DNA of 64,000 bases from Mytilus edulis. Its lineage: Eukaryota > Mollusca > Bivalvia > Mytilida > Mytilidae. The DNA is taken from positions 75,691,960 to 75,755,959 of the forward strand of contig NC_092345.1 in NCBI RefSeq assembly GCF_963676685.1, read 5' to 3'. The notes under the pieces are model-generated. The model was not told where the DNA came from. It ran no database searches and saw nothing but the letters and a program-made list of their open reading frames with translations. Shown in pieces: positions 10,681 through 23,702 of the stretch. The position numbers and the translations under genes are program-made. Each line of letters opens with the position of its first letter. Positions within the stretch are counted from its first letter, which is position 1.

Positions 10681-12054
10681 TTTTGCAACAAAAATATTGT
10701 CAGTTACTCTGTATGCATGCACCATAAAGTTTAAGTAATCATGACTAAAATATAAACGAGTTGTCTCAATTTTATTGCGTGCCGATCTATCCGCTACAGA
10801 GACAAATAAACGATCTGCACATTGTTAAAATGCACATTCTGCTTCTAGGCACCAAGACGATCGGAATATAATCCAACTTCAACAACACCATATACAGTAA
10901 CACATTTTTACTGTTTTATCAATAGTCATGTTTTGGTAATATCTATTTGACGTGGCTCGGTACTTATACATTCCGCCATTGTGAATGTGTGATATCATTT
11001 GTGCTATGGTAAATTTTTGTGATCGCGTCTTTCATTTTTGCTAATATGCGTTGTATATATGGCTTTTTGTTTTCCTTCAAGATTTTAAGATGTGTTTGCA
11101 AAGAATGTTGCATTTTGAACAAAACATACGAAAAAAACTGAATGCGATTTTCACTTGTAATTTAACACATTTTTTATTGGAAAATAACAAAAAAATTTCT
11201 TCATTTAACAGTTACCGGTATAGTGTTAATTTTATATATAATAAACTAAATGTTCAAAAGTTCCGTGCGACACTTGGTTGTATATTATTTCTCGTAATTT
11301 TGGAGTTTTACACTCTACAAATCTGCAATCTACTGTGTGATATCGTAAAAAAACTAAAAGTATAAAGCGTTCCGTGACGCTAAAATCTGAAAGCAAGTGT
11401 TGCGAATATTCGCCGTGGATATAAATCTAGCATTCACATAGTAGACGTGCCAACCTTTGCATGATCCTTAGAAATAAAGTACATAATGATAGACCAGTCC
11501 TATAGTCACAGTGATTTTTTTTAAATTTTAGTTACTGAAGCCCCAAGTCTGATCTTCGACGGTTTACAAACACGTTTAATGCTATTAGAAAATGCTATTC
11601 CATTATATTCCCTGAACTCTCTGCATCTAACTGTTATGTATTTTTTTTCCAGTTACCAACCTTTCCCCCTGAAATACCTGTTTCTTTTTCTTTAAAACAT
11701 ATCATATAAAAAAAAACATGTACATGTATACATGTCATATGCATATAATTACAGAAATACATTACTTAGGGATTCGATTCGAATCAGTATTTCTCTTCAT
11801 ATATTAATCAGTCTCCCTGTAAAAAAAAAGGCAAATAACTGCAAATGAAAAGTTGGTTTTTTTTTCTGATCTTTCCTATATGATATGTACCGGGTTGGTG
11901 TGTGTCCAGGACTTTGTCTCACCCAATTACGATCCTAACCATGAAACTACTATATATTCCAAATGGCTTTGAATCTACTTAAAATTGTTGAACTTGTTTA
12001 AACACAAGTAGATTTTCCTCTTGACTGAGGTTATTTTGCCAAACAGGAGTGTTT

Positions 12055-12835
12055 TATATTTTATGGGAACGGAATAGTTTTATTGTACGTTTTCGGACAA
12101 GGGAGTACACTCGAGAAGACAATGCTTACTGCTTTCGATTCTACCACAAGTACAGTTTTTAATTTCTTCAAGATTTCTCTTAATACATATTCGTTTAGAT
12201 TACTGCAATCCATCCGAAGTCTGGCACGAAGTATTTGTCCTTTCCTTTCTCCATATAAATAATAATTTGGTATTTTACTTAAATTTTGATTAAGGTAACG
12301 TTTTAAAAGTGTAAACTTAGATGGGACCAAATCTGATATCGTCAAGAAAAGCATTTCAGGATCGAATGACTGACGTAAGAAAAGATTTCTGATACAATGC
12401 TGTTCTACACTTTATATGTTGTGTGTCATTCGTTCGTCTTGTGTCATAGTTATGAATATTAAACAGTCAGTTGTGAGGAAAATATCGCTTAAATAATCAG
12501 GGGTCTTATTGTGAAACATTTCATGTTTTTTACCGTCGTCTTTCTGATAGTAACTCCCATCCTGTTTCATTGTATAATTTGTTTATGGGTGATAGCTTAG
12601 TACCGCCAGTAACTAGCATAGCCACTTCAAGTTGCATATTTTCTAGTTTATCACTTTTGATAAGAGCCAAAGTGGTCGACTGGTCTAGCGCGCCGATCAT
12701 AGTGCAATGCAATTTGGTACCACGATATCTCAGTTCGAATTCTGGTGAGGGAAAAACAAAAAATTTGCTAACGCAAATTTACAGTTCTAACATTGTTGGG
12801 TTGATGTTTAGAATATTTAAGTACGTCTGAACGAG
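12055..12835 (-). mobile_element. LINE fragment, C-terminal domain after the RT
   Basis: On the minus strand, 12712-12530 encodes a piece with AMLVTGGTKL and YNETGWELLSERR. 12354-12061 encodes PNYYLYGERKGQILRARLRM followed by CSNLN. Both pieces are characteristic of the region between RT and C-terminus of Jockey/RTE-type LINEs. Stops and a frameshift lie between them (12360-12530). This LINE lineage differs from the copies at 5040 and 42860. Confidence 0.8.
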
Positions 12836-13912
12836 TAACAACTCTACAACAGAGCTATCCATCGGATCGCTAGCAGTGATGGTGATACAATATATACAAA
12901 CTAATCTGTAATCACGATGCCTTTATAAATGACTTGTAAATTGGGATGTCCCTCTCTAGAAATGTTCTTACTTTGTTTGTTCTAAGTTGTTTGAACATTG
13001 TTATGTTGCTACTATATTATCGCTTTAGCAGTTCTAGCATTGTCGTCATAAACTTATTGATCGTTATTGTGATGAAACCATATTCACAATGAAAATAGAT
13101 TTTTTTTCGCAGTGTCATAGATTCGTCGTTTGTCTTACCCTTACTTGATATTGTATGAGAAATTCTGAAAGTTATCCATCATGTTTATTTATTGGTCTTT
13201 GTAAAAGGAATTTTGAAAATCTGTTCATCGGTCTGTTAATAGTTCCATTTACTTCCTGAATACTTTTAGTGAAGATTTGATAGTTTAATAATTTCCTACA
13301 CTTAACCGGTATGCATATTCGGAATGGCGCTTTTTTTCTGTCAAAAATTTTCAAAAACAAAAAACAATCAAAAGTATTGTAGGAGCATGCCAAGGCCTGG
13401 CAAGGTGTCCAACACAAAGTTAAAGTGCGTGTATTTAGTTTAGCTAAGATGTTCAACGGCCTTCAACTTTTTTGATAAAGTTTAATTGCTGCCTTTTCGA
13501 CACGATTCATGTTTCAAATTCTGTTTTCTATATTTTGAAATTGATTTTAACACAAGAGAGTAATAATAATTGCACATAAAACAAGTTTTTTAGGAACTTA
13601 ATTTAAGTGTCAGGAGATTGTCAGAATGCAGGATTCAAGTTGCACTTTTTATCATAAATTTTTATATTTTGATTAAAAAAAAAAGAGTCATATTTAAATT
13701 GTTGCCCATAAAACTAGGGTTTTAGAGAACCAAATTTAAGGTTGTCAGAATGCAGGATTTTGCTCTATTTATTAAAATTTTCTCGGGGGCCTTGAGCGGC
13801 CCCCGAACCCCTTGCCGCATAACCGCCTCTACGAGGCGGGATGCGTCGCTTCGCGACCCATCATGATTTTCTGCCGTACCAATATAAATTAGGATGCTAC
13901 GCCTCTGTATTA

Positions 13913-16900
13913 TACACAATAAGTTTAATGTATAATCATGTTGATAAGAAGATTAATAACATTTTGGATAATACTTGTCATATAAGTCACTAGGCAAAGT
14001 CTTGCACCACCAGCAATATATATTTACAAAAATGTAATATGGTAAAACTTTTACTAAAAGTTATAATTATGCAATCGATATCCTTTGATGTTAAATTTCT
14101 CATTAACTTGACAAATTTTAATGTATAATATGCAAATAGAAATACATCTATATTCACATGAACGCTGAGCCGTCAATGCATGCCTCGTTTTATGCACATC
14201 GAAGCTAGATGAAACGCAGATCAGTACATACAATAATTACTGAAGTGTGTCGGAAAGGATGATCTAGCACTGTATTGTGTGTGTAACAGATTTTATACTA
14301 CTGTAAGTACTTCTTGTTTCTCCATATCAATAATAACCACACCATCTGGTGTCATCCAATAGGAAATACATTCTTTGTAATCAATGCGATAAATGTAACA
14401 GTTCCTAGGGAGGCTTAATTAATTGATATAACCATCCCAACTGAAGAAGGAATATACAGTTTGGGGCGTCGTGTTTTAGTTTTCCGAACTACTCCTACAC
14501 ATTAAAAGTAAGTTATATTTATTTTTAGATTAATATTGCTATACATACAACGTAGATTTTGTACAATAGATGTAGTTATTTCAAACAACAATAAACATTG
14601 ATAATGTGCATAGCTTAGGGCCATGTCAGTACAACTTGTGATGATCGATGGGAAAGACATTATCTTTCTACAGGTTATTATCATTTCACCATGTCCTGTC
14701 AGTTTTCTTTTTCTCTTGTTTTTTTTAAACGCGTAATGCCCATGGCAACAAATCGATGTTTAGATATAGCAATAGCAATGACAACAATAGCAATCAAATC
14801 AAATTTCATATTATATAGGTAAGTGGTTTACTCGCAACATATATTCTGTATCGAGCAAGTTACGTATGTCGTGTACGATATCAGACTTTCATACACACCC
14901 ATAGTGGGTATTACATCTATGGTTATACGACATGAAACCCTTTAAATACAGCCGAGCTATTTCCCCGTTTCTGGCCGAATCCTTATATCGTTGATATGTC
15001 AAGTCAATGCACTATTATTGTCTTTATACTGCAGTCTAAAAAAACATTTTTAATTGTTGTTTAATGCGTTAAGGTTATTTATTTTCTTTAAATATTGGGA
15101 GACATCCCCTTTAAAAAGGCCTCACATCATGCTCGTGGAGAAATTAAAAACACAATGAAATTTACATTTCCCTGTTGAAACCCACACTCGATGGTGAACG
15201 AAATCGTTTGAGTATGGACTAAAATATCAACCATAAGCATAAAACATAATGATTGATAGGTTGCAAACAAAAAACAGTAACAAATTAAATATGTTTTCCC
15301 AATAATTGCGAAAGAAACAAGGTTGAGTCGTTGTATGCAACAGATTGAAGAGGTCGTATGAATAATTTCAATATTATTTCGGCAATTTCTATTTAAATAT
15401 TCATGAGGAAAAGTGATATCGGGTCAGTGACTGTATATGACAAAGAAATATACAGTCAACGCATTTTGACTGCTCAAATAAAACGAGTGCAGTATAAATA
15501 CGCATTATCTGACTTGTATTATTTTTCTGCAAATATTTGTAAGATGTGCATCATATTCTTCCGTTTTTTGTTTTTGTTTTTCTATAAATCGGTCTGATGG
15601 TTTTTCATCGTTTGAATTGTTTAACATTTCGTCATGTCGGCTCCTGTTATAGCTGCCTAAACGATATAGTTGAAACCGTATACGGTTAACTATAAAGTTG
15701 CTTAAATCTAAGTCTCATTGAAAAACTTTGCATCATTCGGGATATACTCGTATTCTATCTTGTTTCTAATAGATACAAGAAGATGTGCTATGACTCCTGA
15801 CTTCGGACAGGCAAGTTGGCAGTCTTTGAATTGATCACTGATCTTAATACAGCACCCAACGTAGCCCTTTTTGTTTAAATTCAGTGCTACAAGTATAAAT
15901 AATGAAAGTTACTTGGTAACAGTAGGTCATGTATCAATGGATATATGTGTGCTAAGTTACAAAATCTTACAATATACATACAATTTTCTATTATATTTCG
16001 AGAAGAATAAATTGCATAGTTTCCGTCCAGGAATATGCCCAGACACTAAGGACGTTTTTGTTGCCTGTAAACTGCATGGTCTCGGTTTCTGATAGGTTTG
16101 ATAAACCTTCTTTTTGTTGTTACTGACCAGTTCCAAACTATTTAAACTAAAACGAAATTGGCTGCAACAAATAAGTCCTTGGTTCACTTTTACAGGTTGT
16201 GACTTGACTTGGATGGAGATCTCGAGTTGTCTCTTTGGAACTCATACCACATCTTCTTATATCTATTGTATATATGGTTCCTGTTAACATATTGTTTTTT
16301 TACATAATTACAAAAGAATCTTTTTTTAGATAGACACATTATTTTATTTTACCAATTTTAGAGTTTAAAGACCTCAAGTATACATAAAGTTCGGCGCATT
16401 CTTTCACAAGACAAACTCTTACCAATTCAATAGGATATTTGTTTGCAGTAATCATTTTTTAAATCAAATCTTTCAAGGCGTATACCAACAAGGATCCTTC
16501 TGCAAAAATACAATTTCTAAAAAAATCCACTCTCGAAGGTGATTCCAATACTTTTTCTTAACTCTATATATAAGGATGTGGAAATCCATAAAAACAAACC
16601 TATTGTACGACGAAACAGGGGTTAAGTATACATCGTACATGTAATTCAATACAAATTAAAAAGGGCCATAATCTGATAGCCTTTCTTAACCAACAAAACA
16701 AGATTACGTTTATGTGCATCGGGAGCAAAATCACTTACATGTGACTTTTGTGATTATTATACATCTAATGATGAATATTAAATATATGTTTTATAGCAAT
16801 GGACAGATGTTTGTACGTTATACAAACTGAGTCCAAACCAATATTAAAACCGATATAAATTATCAATTTTAGATTTAAGTTATTATCGTGTTCATGACAA

Positions 16901-16977
16901 GAATCAAACATATACTATGTATACTGTGATTCTTTCATTTACTAAAAGGTATAGCTTTCATTAAAACGTCTGTACTC
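13913..16977. other. Repeat-littered non-coding DNA
   Basis: No supported gene. I see partial copies of family C at about 15590-15660 (GTTTGAATTGTTTAACATTT) and 16205-16275 (GAGTTGTCTCTTTGGAACTC, CACATCTTCTTATATCTATT). The short frames here lack domains and splice partners. If ceramide synthase gene 1 has 5' UTR exons, some could lie in this region, but I cannot identify them. Confidence 0.5.
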
Positions 16978-17170
16978 TAAGGGGGGAGGTTGGGGTCCTG
17001 ATCCCGAAATGTCGGGCTTAAAAACATGAAATCCCAAGGTCCCGAATTTAAAAAAAATTAAATCCCGACATCCCGAAAATCGAAAAAAGAAATCTCGGAT
17101 CGCGAAAGGGTCAATCCCGAAATCCCAAGCTTAAACACCCGATCCCGACGTCCAGAAAAAGTTCCTGCCC
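16978..17170 (+). repeat. Dispersed 'ATCCCGA' repeat
   Basis: A compositionally distinct block with the word AATCCCGA(A/C) repeated about eight times (for example TCCCGACATCCCGAAAATCG), flanked by purine- and pyrimidine-rich ends. This looks like a common bivalve repeat family and has no coding potential. Confidence 0.65.
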
Positions 17171-19106
17171 CTCCTCTAACAATATATTATCTATGACATT
17201 CCTCCCAAGAAATTAACCCAATTAACGATTGCCTAAGCGTTCCTCTTGCGTGAACCTAACGTATACGGACTTTTTTCACCCATTTTCTCTGTACGTCTGG
17301 TGCACGTCGGCCTATACGCCTATGTGTGACGCCAGCTTTACATGTCCCATGCGCAATCGGCTTCTTTTCTTACAATAATCATATTTCAAGGAAGTCTACG
17401 TTAGTTGAGTTCAAAGGTTATGTCGTTTATCACACAAAATTTATCGACAGAGGTAAATCGGTATATAAACAGAATAATCTAATAATTTTAAATATGTAGT
17501 ACAAAAACTCTTAGTTTAACGTTTAAGATTGCAGAATTACATTCTAACCAGAAATTGTGACATATCTAAGTATATTTTGCATACCTATTTGTCTCTAAGG
17601 GCTGTGCACTTACACACATTTTGCATTTAATAAAGAAGCATTATCTGGCTAACTCGTGTCCACTGATTTGACTGAAAATCCCATTTTCGATATATAACAA
17701 AAAGACATACTTAAACGTAAAGCCAAATGATCAAGTACCAAGTCAGGAATATGACAGATGTTTCCGTTCAGTTAATGTGTTGGAGCTTTTCAGTCTGATT
17801 TTTGACAAGGGACTTTCCGATTTGAATTTTTCTTGGAGTTCAGTAATTTTGTTATCTTAATTTTAACGTTTTATACATTTTTTGTATCGATTTGACTTCA
17901 GTTACTTTATACATATATACATATTATAAATTTGTAATTAAATCGAACATTTTAAAGTTGGTACCCAACACCTTCACTAAAATTAATTTGGCTCGTTTAA
18001 TTTTCATAAAATTTTGAAAAAGTATTTACTTTGACTTATTTGACAAAAATTTCAAAATTTCAAAAAATTTGAACCAACCGTTTTATCGGAAAAATTGCAC
18101 TGGTTATATAGCAGTTTGACAAATACTTATTTTGATCATTGAGAAGCCTAATGTTCCCTTTAAAGCACAACGTAATTAAAACGTTTAGCTGATTTTACAG
18201 AGTTATCTCCCTGTAGTGTTAGGTACCACCTTCAATGCCCAAGCATTTCGTTTGAATAATTTAAAGACACTTGAGTTACCTTTTAAAGTACACGGATGTC
18301 TGAACCCATTTTCAGATTAATGCAAGTTAAAAAAAACATGTTTCTATAGAAACAAAATTGTTATATGTTATCAAATAAAACTATATTACATCATTCTAAA
18401 CTTCTTGTATAGATATTTGAATGTGGGGATATTAATACAATTAGTCTGAAACAAACGAAAGAATCCATAGACACGATAATATATACCATGCATTTCGTGT
18501 GCATGTTAGTATAGACGCCCTTTAATTAACCATCAAGATGACCTCCAAAGACTTCCGACAGTCACACAAGCAGATATAAACATAAACATTAATATAAATA
18601 GATAGCGATCTCGTGCAATTTGACTTTTCTAGGTCTGTTAGATATTATGTTGTAGGTTAAAAAAAATCAATTTAATCATCGTTTTGAGCAGTATAAGAAT
18701 TTTGAAGATCAACGAAATGGATGACCTATGTTTCACTTGTTGACAATCTTTTTCTTTTAATGGCAGATCACGACATGTATAACAAATCTCTGGTCAAGAG
18801 GTTTAATTGAAAGTCGCATGAATACGGATTTAGTGGGGTCGAATTATTCACATGCAAGTGAATAATTCATCAGCGACGTGTCTTAGCTTACTTTGAAAAA
18901 ATTGAACTTAACTGGTTTCTAAAAGCTAATTATTTTTTTTCGCTATTTTACTTTCATTTATGATTGATCATTAAATAAACATATGTTATTATTTGTATTT
19001 ATCGTATCAAATGTCCCTTTAACATACATGTTGGAACCTCACTTAACTGATTTCTAAAAAAAAATTGAAACCCATATAGTGTTCTTCATCCTAATAACTC
19101 TCATTT
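17171..19106. other. Non-coding; family A copy and a small hairpin
   Basis: 17735-17870 is a family A copy without insertion (ACCAAGTCAGGAATATGACA, TTGACAAGGGACTTTCCG). 18842-18869 is a compact hairpin (GAATTATTCAC, loop ATGCAA, GTGAATAATTC). A related hairpin sequence recurs at about 52200-52240. Nothing else is recognised. Confidence 0.6.
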
Positions 19107-22036
19107 TTAGCTCACCTGGCCCGAAGGGCCAAGTAAGCTTTTTTCAACACTTGGCGTCTGTCGTCTGTCGTCCGTCGTCGGCGTCCGTTATCTTTTACAA
19201 AAATATTCTCCTCTGAAACTACTAGGCCAAATAGTTCAGTCAAACTAAGTTTGAACCTCAAACTAATTGCAACAGAAAATGTTTTGGTTTTAATCTATAG
19301 CATTAAGCCCCAAATATACGCAGAAAAAAGTCCCATAAAATTTAAAATGAGGAAAACTCAAATTTTGCATTTTTAATTTCGTATGGAAATTAAACATTGG
19401 AAAGGGAGATAACTCCACAAAAAATGGTCTTTTTTGTCAGTTTTTTGTTGATTTTCATAAAATTAATCTAAAATACGACACTTTGATGGGGTTATGAGTT
19501 CGTATTATCAGATTATTACATGGCATTTTTCATTTCGCATGTATTATCAGCCCTAGGTTCAATATCAGCCCAAGAGCCGCATGGCTCGAGGGCTGATATT
19601 GTCCGAGGGCTGATAATACATGCGATATGAAAAATGACATGTTATGATCTTTTTATCATATGCTTCAACAGTAGAGAAAAATAACAGATTCATATATTGA
19701 TCCATCTACGTTGTTCCCGAAAAGAAGTTGAAAGAGTAAAAAGTTCACGGACGTCAGACCCAAAATTTGATACATTCAATATGAAATCTTTCTATCATAT
19801 CAACAGAGAGAAGAAAAAAAACTCATTTTAATATGGACGAATCGAGAAAAAAATAATTCAACAATATACATAATGAACATTGTTTGGAAAAGTCAACTTT
19901 TTTAAAGTCGCTTTCTAAATTATGTTTCAGAAAAACTTATAAAATGCATTTATTTAATTTTTTTTTTAATCTAATTTAATTATTCTACACAATATACTTT
20001 CCAGTATTCAAATAATTGTTTTGTACACTATTTTTTAATGTTTTTCACTGAAACGTAGCATTGAGGTGTATTTTCCGGAATTTGTCGAGTATCACCGGAA
20101 TGCCATGTGATAACGTTACGGAAAGGCATGTGATAACAATCGAAGCATGTGATAAACTTTTCATATCAGCCCGCTAAGCCCCAATTCGAAAAATATGGAA
20201 AATACTTTAATTTAACGCTATTATCATACGGTAAAAATCATATGTTATTTAGTCTAAGTATATGATAATTGACTATATTATATTATCTTCTGCTCATGAA
20301 ATGTACAAAACTGAATTGTTATGGGTATTTTTACTTTTATTTTGCACATTTTTCATTAAAGAAATTGCAAATTTATGGCTTTGAGATCATTTTGAAAAAA
20401 TAATGTAAATATTTGGTATTGCTATAAATTATATTTGTTCAGCATCTACCTTGTTTAACAACAAAAAGAAGAACATATGCTTAGTTAGTTAAACAATTTA
20501 AGATTCGCCATCTTGACATGCTGAAAAATCTAATAAATGGTCAACTAATGAATTATGAAATTTAGCTTGTAGCTTGATAAATGATATGAAAACACTTTTA
20601 AAGTTGTTTGTTATACTCTGTAAAGTTTTAATTTTGTATCAATTTATATCGATATTACTGCCTTTTTTGCAGTTATCTCCCTTAGCAATGCAAATCTCCA
20701 TAGGCATTTTAAATCATGATATTTTAGTTTTCCTCAGAATTTATGGAACTTTTGTCTTTTAATATTTGGGATATAATGCTAAAGATTAAAACTTTAAAAT
20801 CTTCTGTTGCAATAACTATAAGGTTAGGGTCAAATTTATGCTAGATTGACTGGACTAAAATTTATCCAAACTTGGTCACAATCATAGGGAATCTAGTTAT
20901 GTCCGATGACCCTGCTTCCAAACCAAGATGGCCGACATGGCTAGAACATAAGGGTAAAAAGCAGTTTTTGCTTATATATCTGAAACTAAAGCATTAAGAG
21001 CAAATATGACAGGATATAAAAATGTTCATCAGGTTAAGATCTATTTGCACTGAAATTTTCAAATGAATCAGACAACCCGTTGTTGGGTTGCTGCCCCTGA
21101 ATTGGTTATTTTTAGAAACTTTTGCAGTTTTTGGTTATTATCTTGAATATTATTATGGATAGAGATGAACTGTAAACCGCAATAATGTTCAGAAAAGTAA
21201 GATCTACAAATAAATCAATGTGACCAAAATGATCAATTGACTCCTTAAGGAGTTATTGACCTTTAGATTCTTTTTTAACAGTTTTTTCGTAAAATTTTGT
21301 AATCTACAAAAATCTTCTCTACTGAAACTACTGGACCAAATTTAACCATACTTGGCCACAATCATTATTAGGGTATCTAGTTTAAAAAATGTGTCCGATG
21401 ACACCGCCCACTAATAAAGATGGCTTAAAATAGAACATAGGGATACAATGCAGTTTTTAGCTTATATCTCTGAAACTAAAGCATTTAGAGCAAATTTGAC
21501 AATCGGTAAAACTTTTCATCAAGGTAAGATCTATTCGTCCTGAAATTTTCAGACAAATCAAAAAAAAAGTTGTTGGGTTGCTGACCTTGAATAAGTAATT
21601 TTAAGGAAATTATGCTTTTTTTGGTTATTATCTTGAATATTATTATAGATAGAGATAAACTGTAAACAGCAGTAATGTTTAGCAAAGTAAGATCTACAAA
21701 TAAGTCACATTACCAAAATGGTCAATTGCCCCTATTAGGAGTTATTGACGTTTAAAGTCGTTTTTTTTTAAAACTTCTCCTGAAACAACTGAGACAATTT
21801 AACCAAACTTGGCCACAATCAGCATTAGGGTATCTAGTTAAAAAAAATTGTGTCCAATGACACTGCCTGTCAACCAACATGGCAGACATGGCTAAAAATA
21901 GAACTTAGAGGGAAATGCAGTTTTGACTTATATCTCTAAAACTAAAGCAAAGGTATAACACTTGCATTATTTCATGCAACACTTGTAAATAAAAATATCA
22001 GGTGAGAAACACAGGCTCCGTGGAGCCTCTTGTTCT
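19107..22036 (+). repeat. 2.9-kb dispersed bivalve repeat (family F) with ~480-bp tandem sub-units
   Basis: Begins AGCTCACCTGGCCCGAAGGG followed by CGTCTGTCGTC-type repeats, and ends ACACAGGCTCCGTGGAGCCT. Both ends carry a small hairpin. From about 20820 it consists of two full and one partial sub-unit of roughly 480 bp: ACTTGG(T/C)CACAATCAT recurs near 20872, 21351 and 21809, and AAGATCTACAAATAA near 21199 and 21689. No RT or transposase is visible. Related minus-strand fragments are at 8395-8765, 48440-49074 and 63671-64000. Confidence 0.75.
19512..19648. repeat. Foldback nested in family F
   Basis: Inverted repeat with arms of about 55 bp: CGCATGTATTATCAGCCCT faces GGGCTGATAATACATGCG around a centre CATGGCTCGAGGG. 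The words CATGTGATAA and TCATATCAGCCC recur at 20100-20175, so the whole nested element may reach about 20260. Confidence 0.75.
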
Positions 22037-22167
22037 AATTTCAGACATTTGATATACTAACTGTTAACTTTTTTGTATATCTCGTGACTTGTGCCTCTTA
22101 ATGTTTATTGTTATTTATAATTTAAAATCATTTCTAGATTTTTAACTATGATATATACTTATACATG

Positions 22168-23493
22168 TATATGTCGTGTACAAGTTGCGATTTTGTACAG
22201 GTTATAACATGTACAAAAATATTGTACATGTTATAACTTGTATAATGCAAAAATACAAGTTATAACATGTACAAAAGTACCTCATACATGTTATAACCTG
22301 TACAAAATATTGCTTAAAAATGGTTTTAACTTGTACAAAATCGAAAAATAAGGATTTTTTCTATTATCGCAACAGGTGATATTGACCTGAATAACATTTT
22401 CATAACTTTTGTATTATACCTTCATGTTAGTGTGTTTTGTCCTTTTTTGATACAGTTAATGTCCAGGGTATTATGAAGCATTCCTAAGACCTGTCATAAG
22501 ATATATCTTAGGACATGTCTTATGATCCTCTTATGACTATCTTTATTTGATGAATTATAATTGTGAGTGTCCACTTTGAAAGCAATAGTAAAATACTTTC
22601 TTTCTAGTTGACACTAAAAGACATAAGAGGATAGCTAGGATAGATGTGTCTACAGATAAAATTGGGAATTGATATGGGGTATGTGTCTAAAAGACAACAA
22701 CCCGCCTATAGAGCAGACAACATCCAAAAGTCACAAATACATGCTTTCAAAGTAGAGGATATATATTTAAAACATCAAAATGACATTGGCCTCATGCAAT
22801 GATATTATAGTTTATAAACAAAAATTGAGTTATAATTTTACATAAGTCATGCTGAAGGCCAAAAATGTTGAAGAGTAGATCCAAAGATATTGATAATGAA
22901 GCATGGTCCAATGAAAACTATTTCTGCTCTCTTTTGCTTTTACAGAGTAAGCATATAAGACATTGTTTTAGTCGTTGCATGCTATAAAAACGAGAGGGAG
23001 GAGTATTTCCCAAAATTATTAGGAATCGTTCTTAAATTTTTTGGAAGAATTTAGTTACTAGTATCTAATTTAATTGTCATGGAGGAATGCAAGCTTTTAG
23101 TATTAAATAGTTTCACACTTATTTAAGCCATGATGGACTGCATAAAACATACAATTACATGAAAACACATTTTGCCAACATAAGTCATGAAACATATATT
23201 TCTGAAACTTTGTGTTCATTGTCCTCTACAGAAAAAGACCCATTCTGGCCTATTTATTGTTGTTCTTTATGCATTGGTAAATTTAAATGTATATTTTACT
23301 TCATTAAGATTTATTTTAAATTTTGTACAAGTTAAAACCATTTTTAGGCAATATTTTGTACAGGTTATAACATGTATGAGGTACTTTTGTACATGTTATA
23401 ACTTGTATTTTTGCATTATACAAGTTATAACATGTACAATATTTTTGTACATGTTATAACCTGTACAAAATCGCAACTTGTACACGACATATA
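22168..23493. mobile_element. 1.3-kb non-autonomous element with ~174-bp terminal inverted repeats
   Basis: The left arm (22168-22341) starts TATATGTCGTGTACAAGTTG. The right arm (23320-23493) is its complement, ending CAACTTGTACACGACATATA; I count only a few mismatches. Each arm is built of smaller palindromes around the word GTTATAACATGTAC. The 980-bp interior has no transposase. It includes a palindromic patch around TATATCTTAGGACATGTC and a family E fragment (22675-22750). The flanks are TA-rich, so the target duplication cannot be resolved. The element ends about 200 bp upstream of the first coding exon of ceramide synthase gene 1. The minus- and plus-strand frames inside it, such as 23187-23459, are not genes. 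Confidence 0.85.
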
Positions 23494-23702
23494 TATAGAA
23501 AGGTAGATATATTTTATACCTTTATACCGTATTATTATTAATAAATTCTTGTTTTTTCTTATTTGTCTCGCGTGCTTAAATATGTGCCAATATAGATATA
23601 TATATAAATGCCTGTCAATCCATGAAGAAGAAAAACAAATTCATAAAAATGATAAAGGTCGATTTAAAAAAGTCTATGTTTTTTTTCTTTTTCAGAGTTT
23701 CG

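Larger units (their letters stand above)
9799..13907. mobile_element. hAT-like element, ~4.1 kb, no transposase
   Basis: The left end is CAGGGGCGTAGC (9799-9810). The right end is its near complement GCTACGCCTCTG (13896-13907). This CAGnGGCGTAGC end is typical of hAT elements. GCCGTACC recurs just inside both ends. TATTA flanks both sides (9794-9798 and 13908-13912), a possible 5-bp target duplication. The right part has two copies, about 130 bp apart, of a block ending TTGTCAGAATGCAGGATT (13574-13632 and 13708-13757). No transposase frame survives. The interior has collected other repeats, including a LINE fragment. The two ends may alternatively belong to separate copies. Confidence 0.55.

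Noticed and set aside
23187..23459. 90-codon plus-strand frame just upstream of ceramide synthase gene 1
   Set aside because: Lies across the interior and right arm of the long-TIR element. The sequence repeats the arm palindromes.
23622..23702. In-frame upstream Met extending ceramide synthase gene 1
   Set aside because: This stretch ends in a polypyrimidine tract and CAG acceptor immediately before the ATG at 23703, so it reads as intron. The family N-terminus fits the 23703 start.
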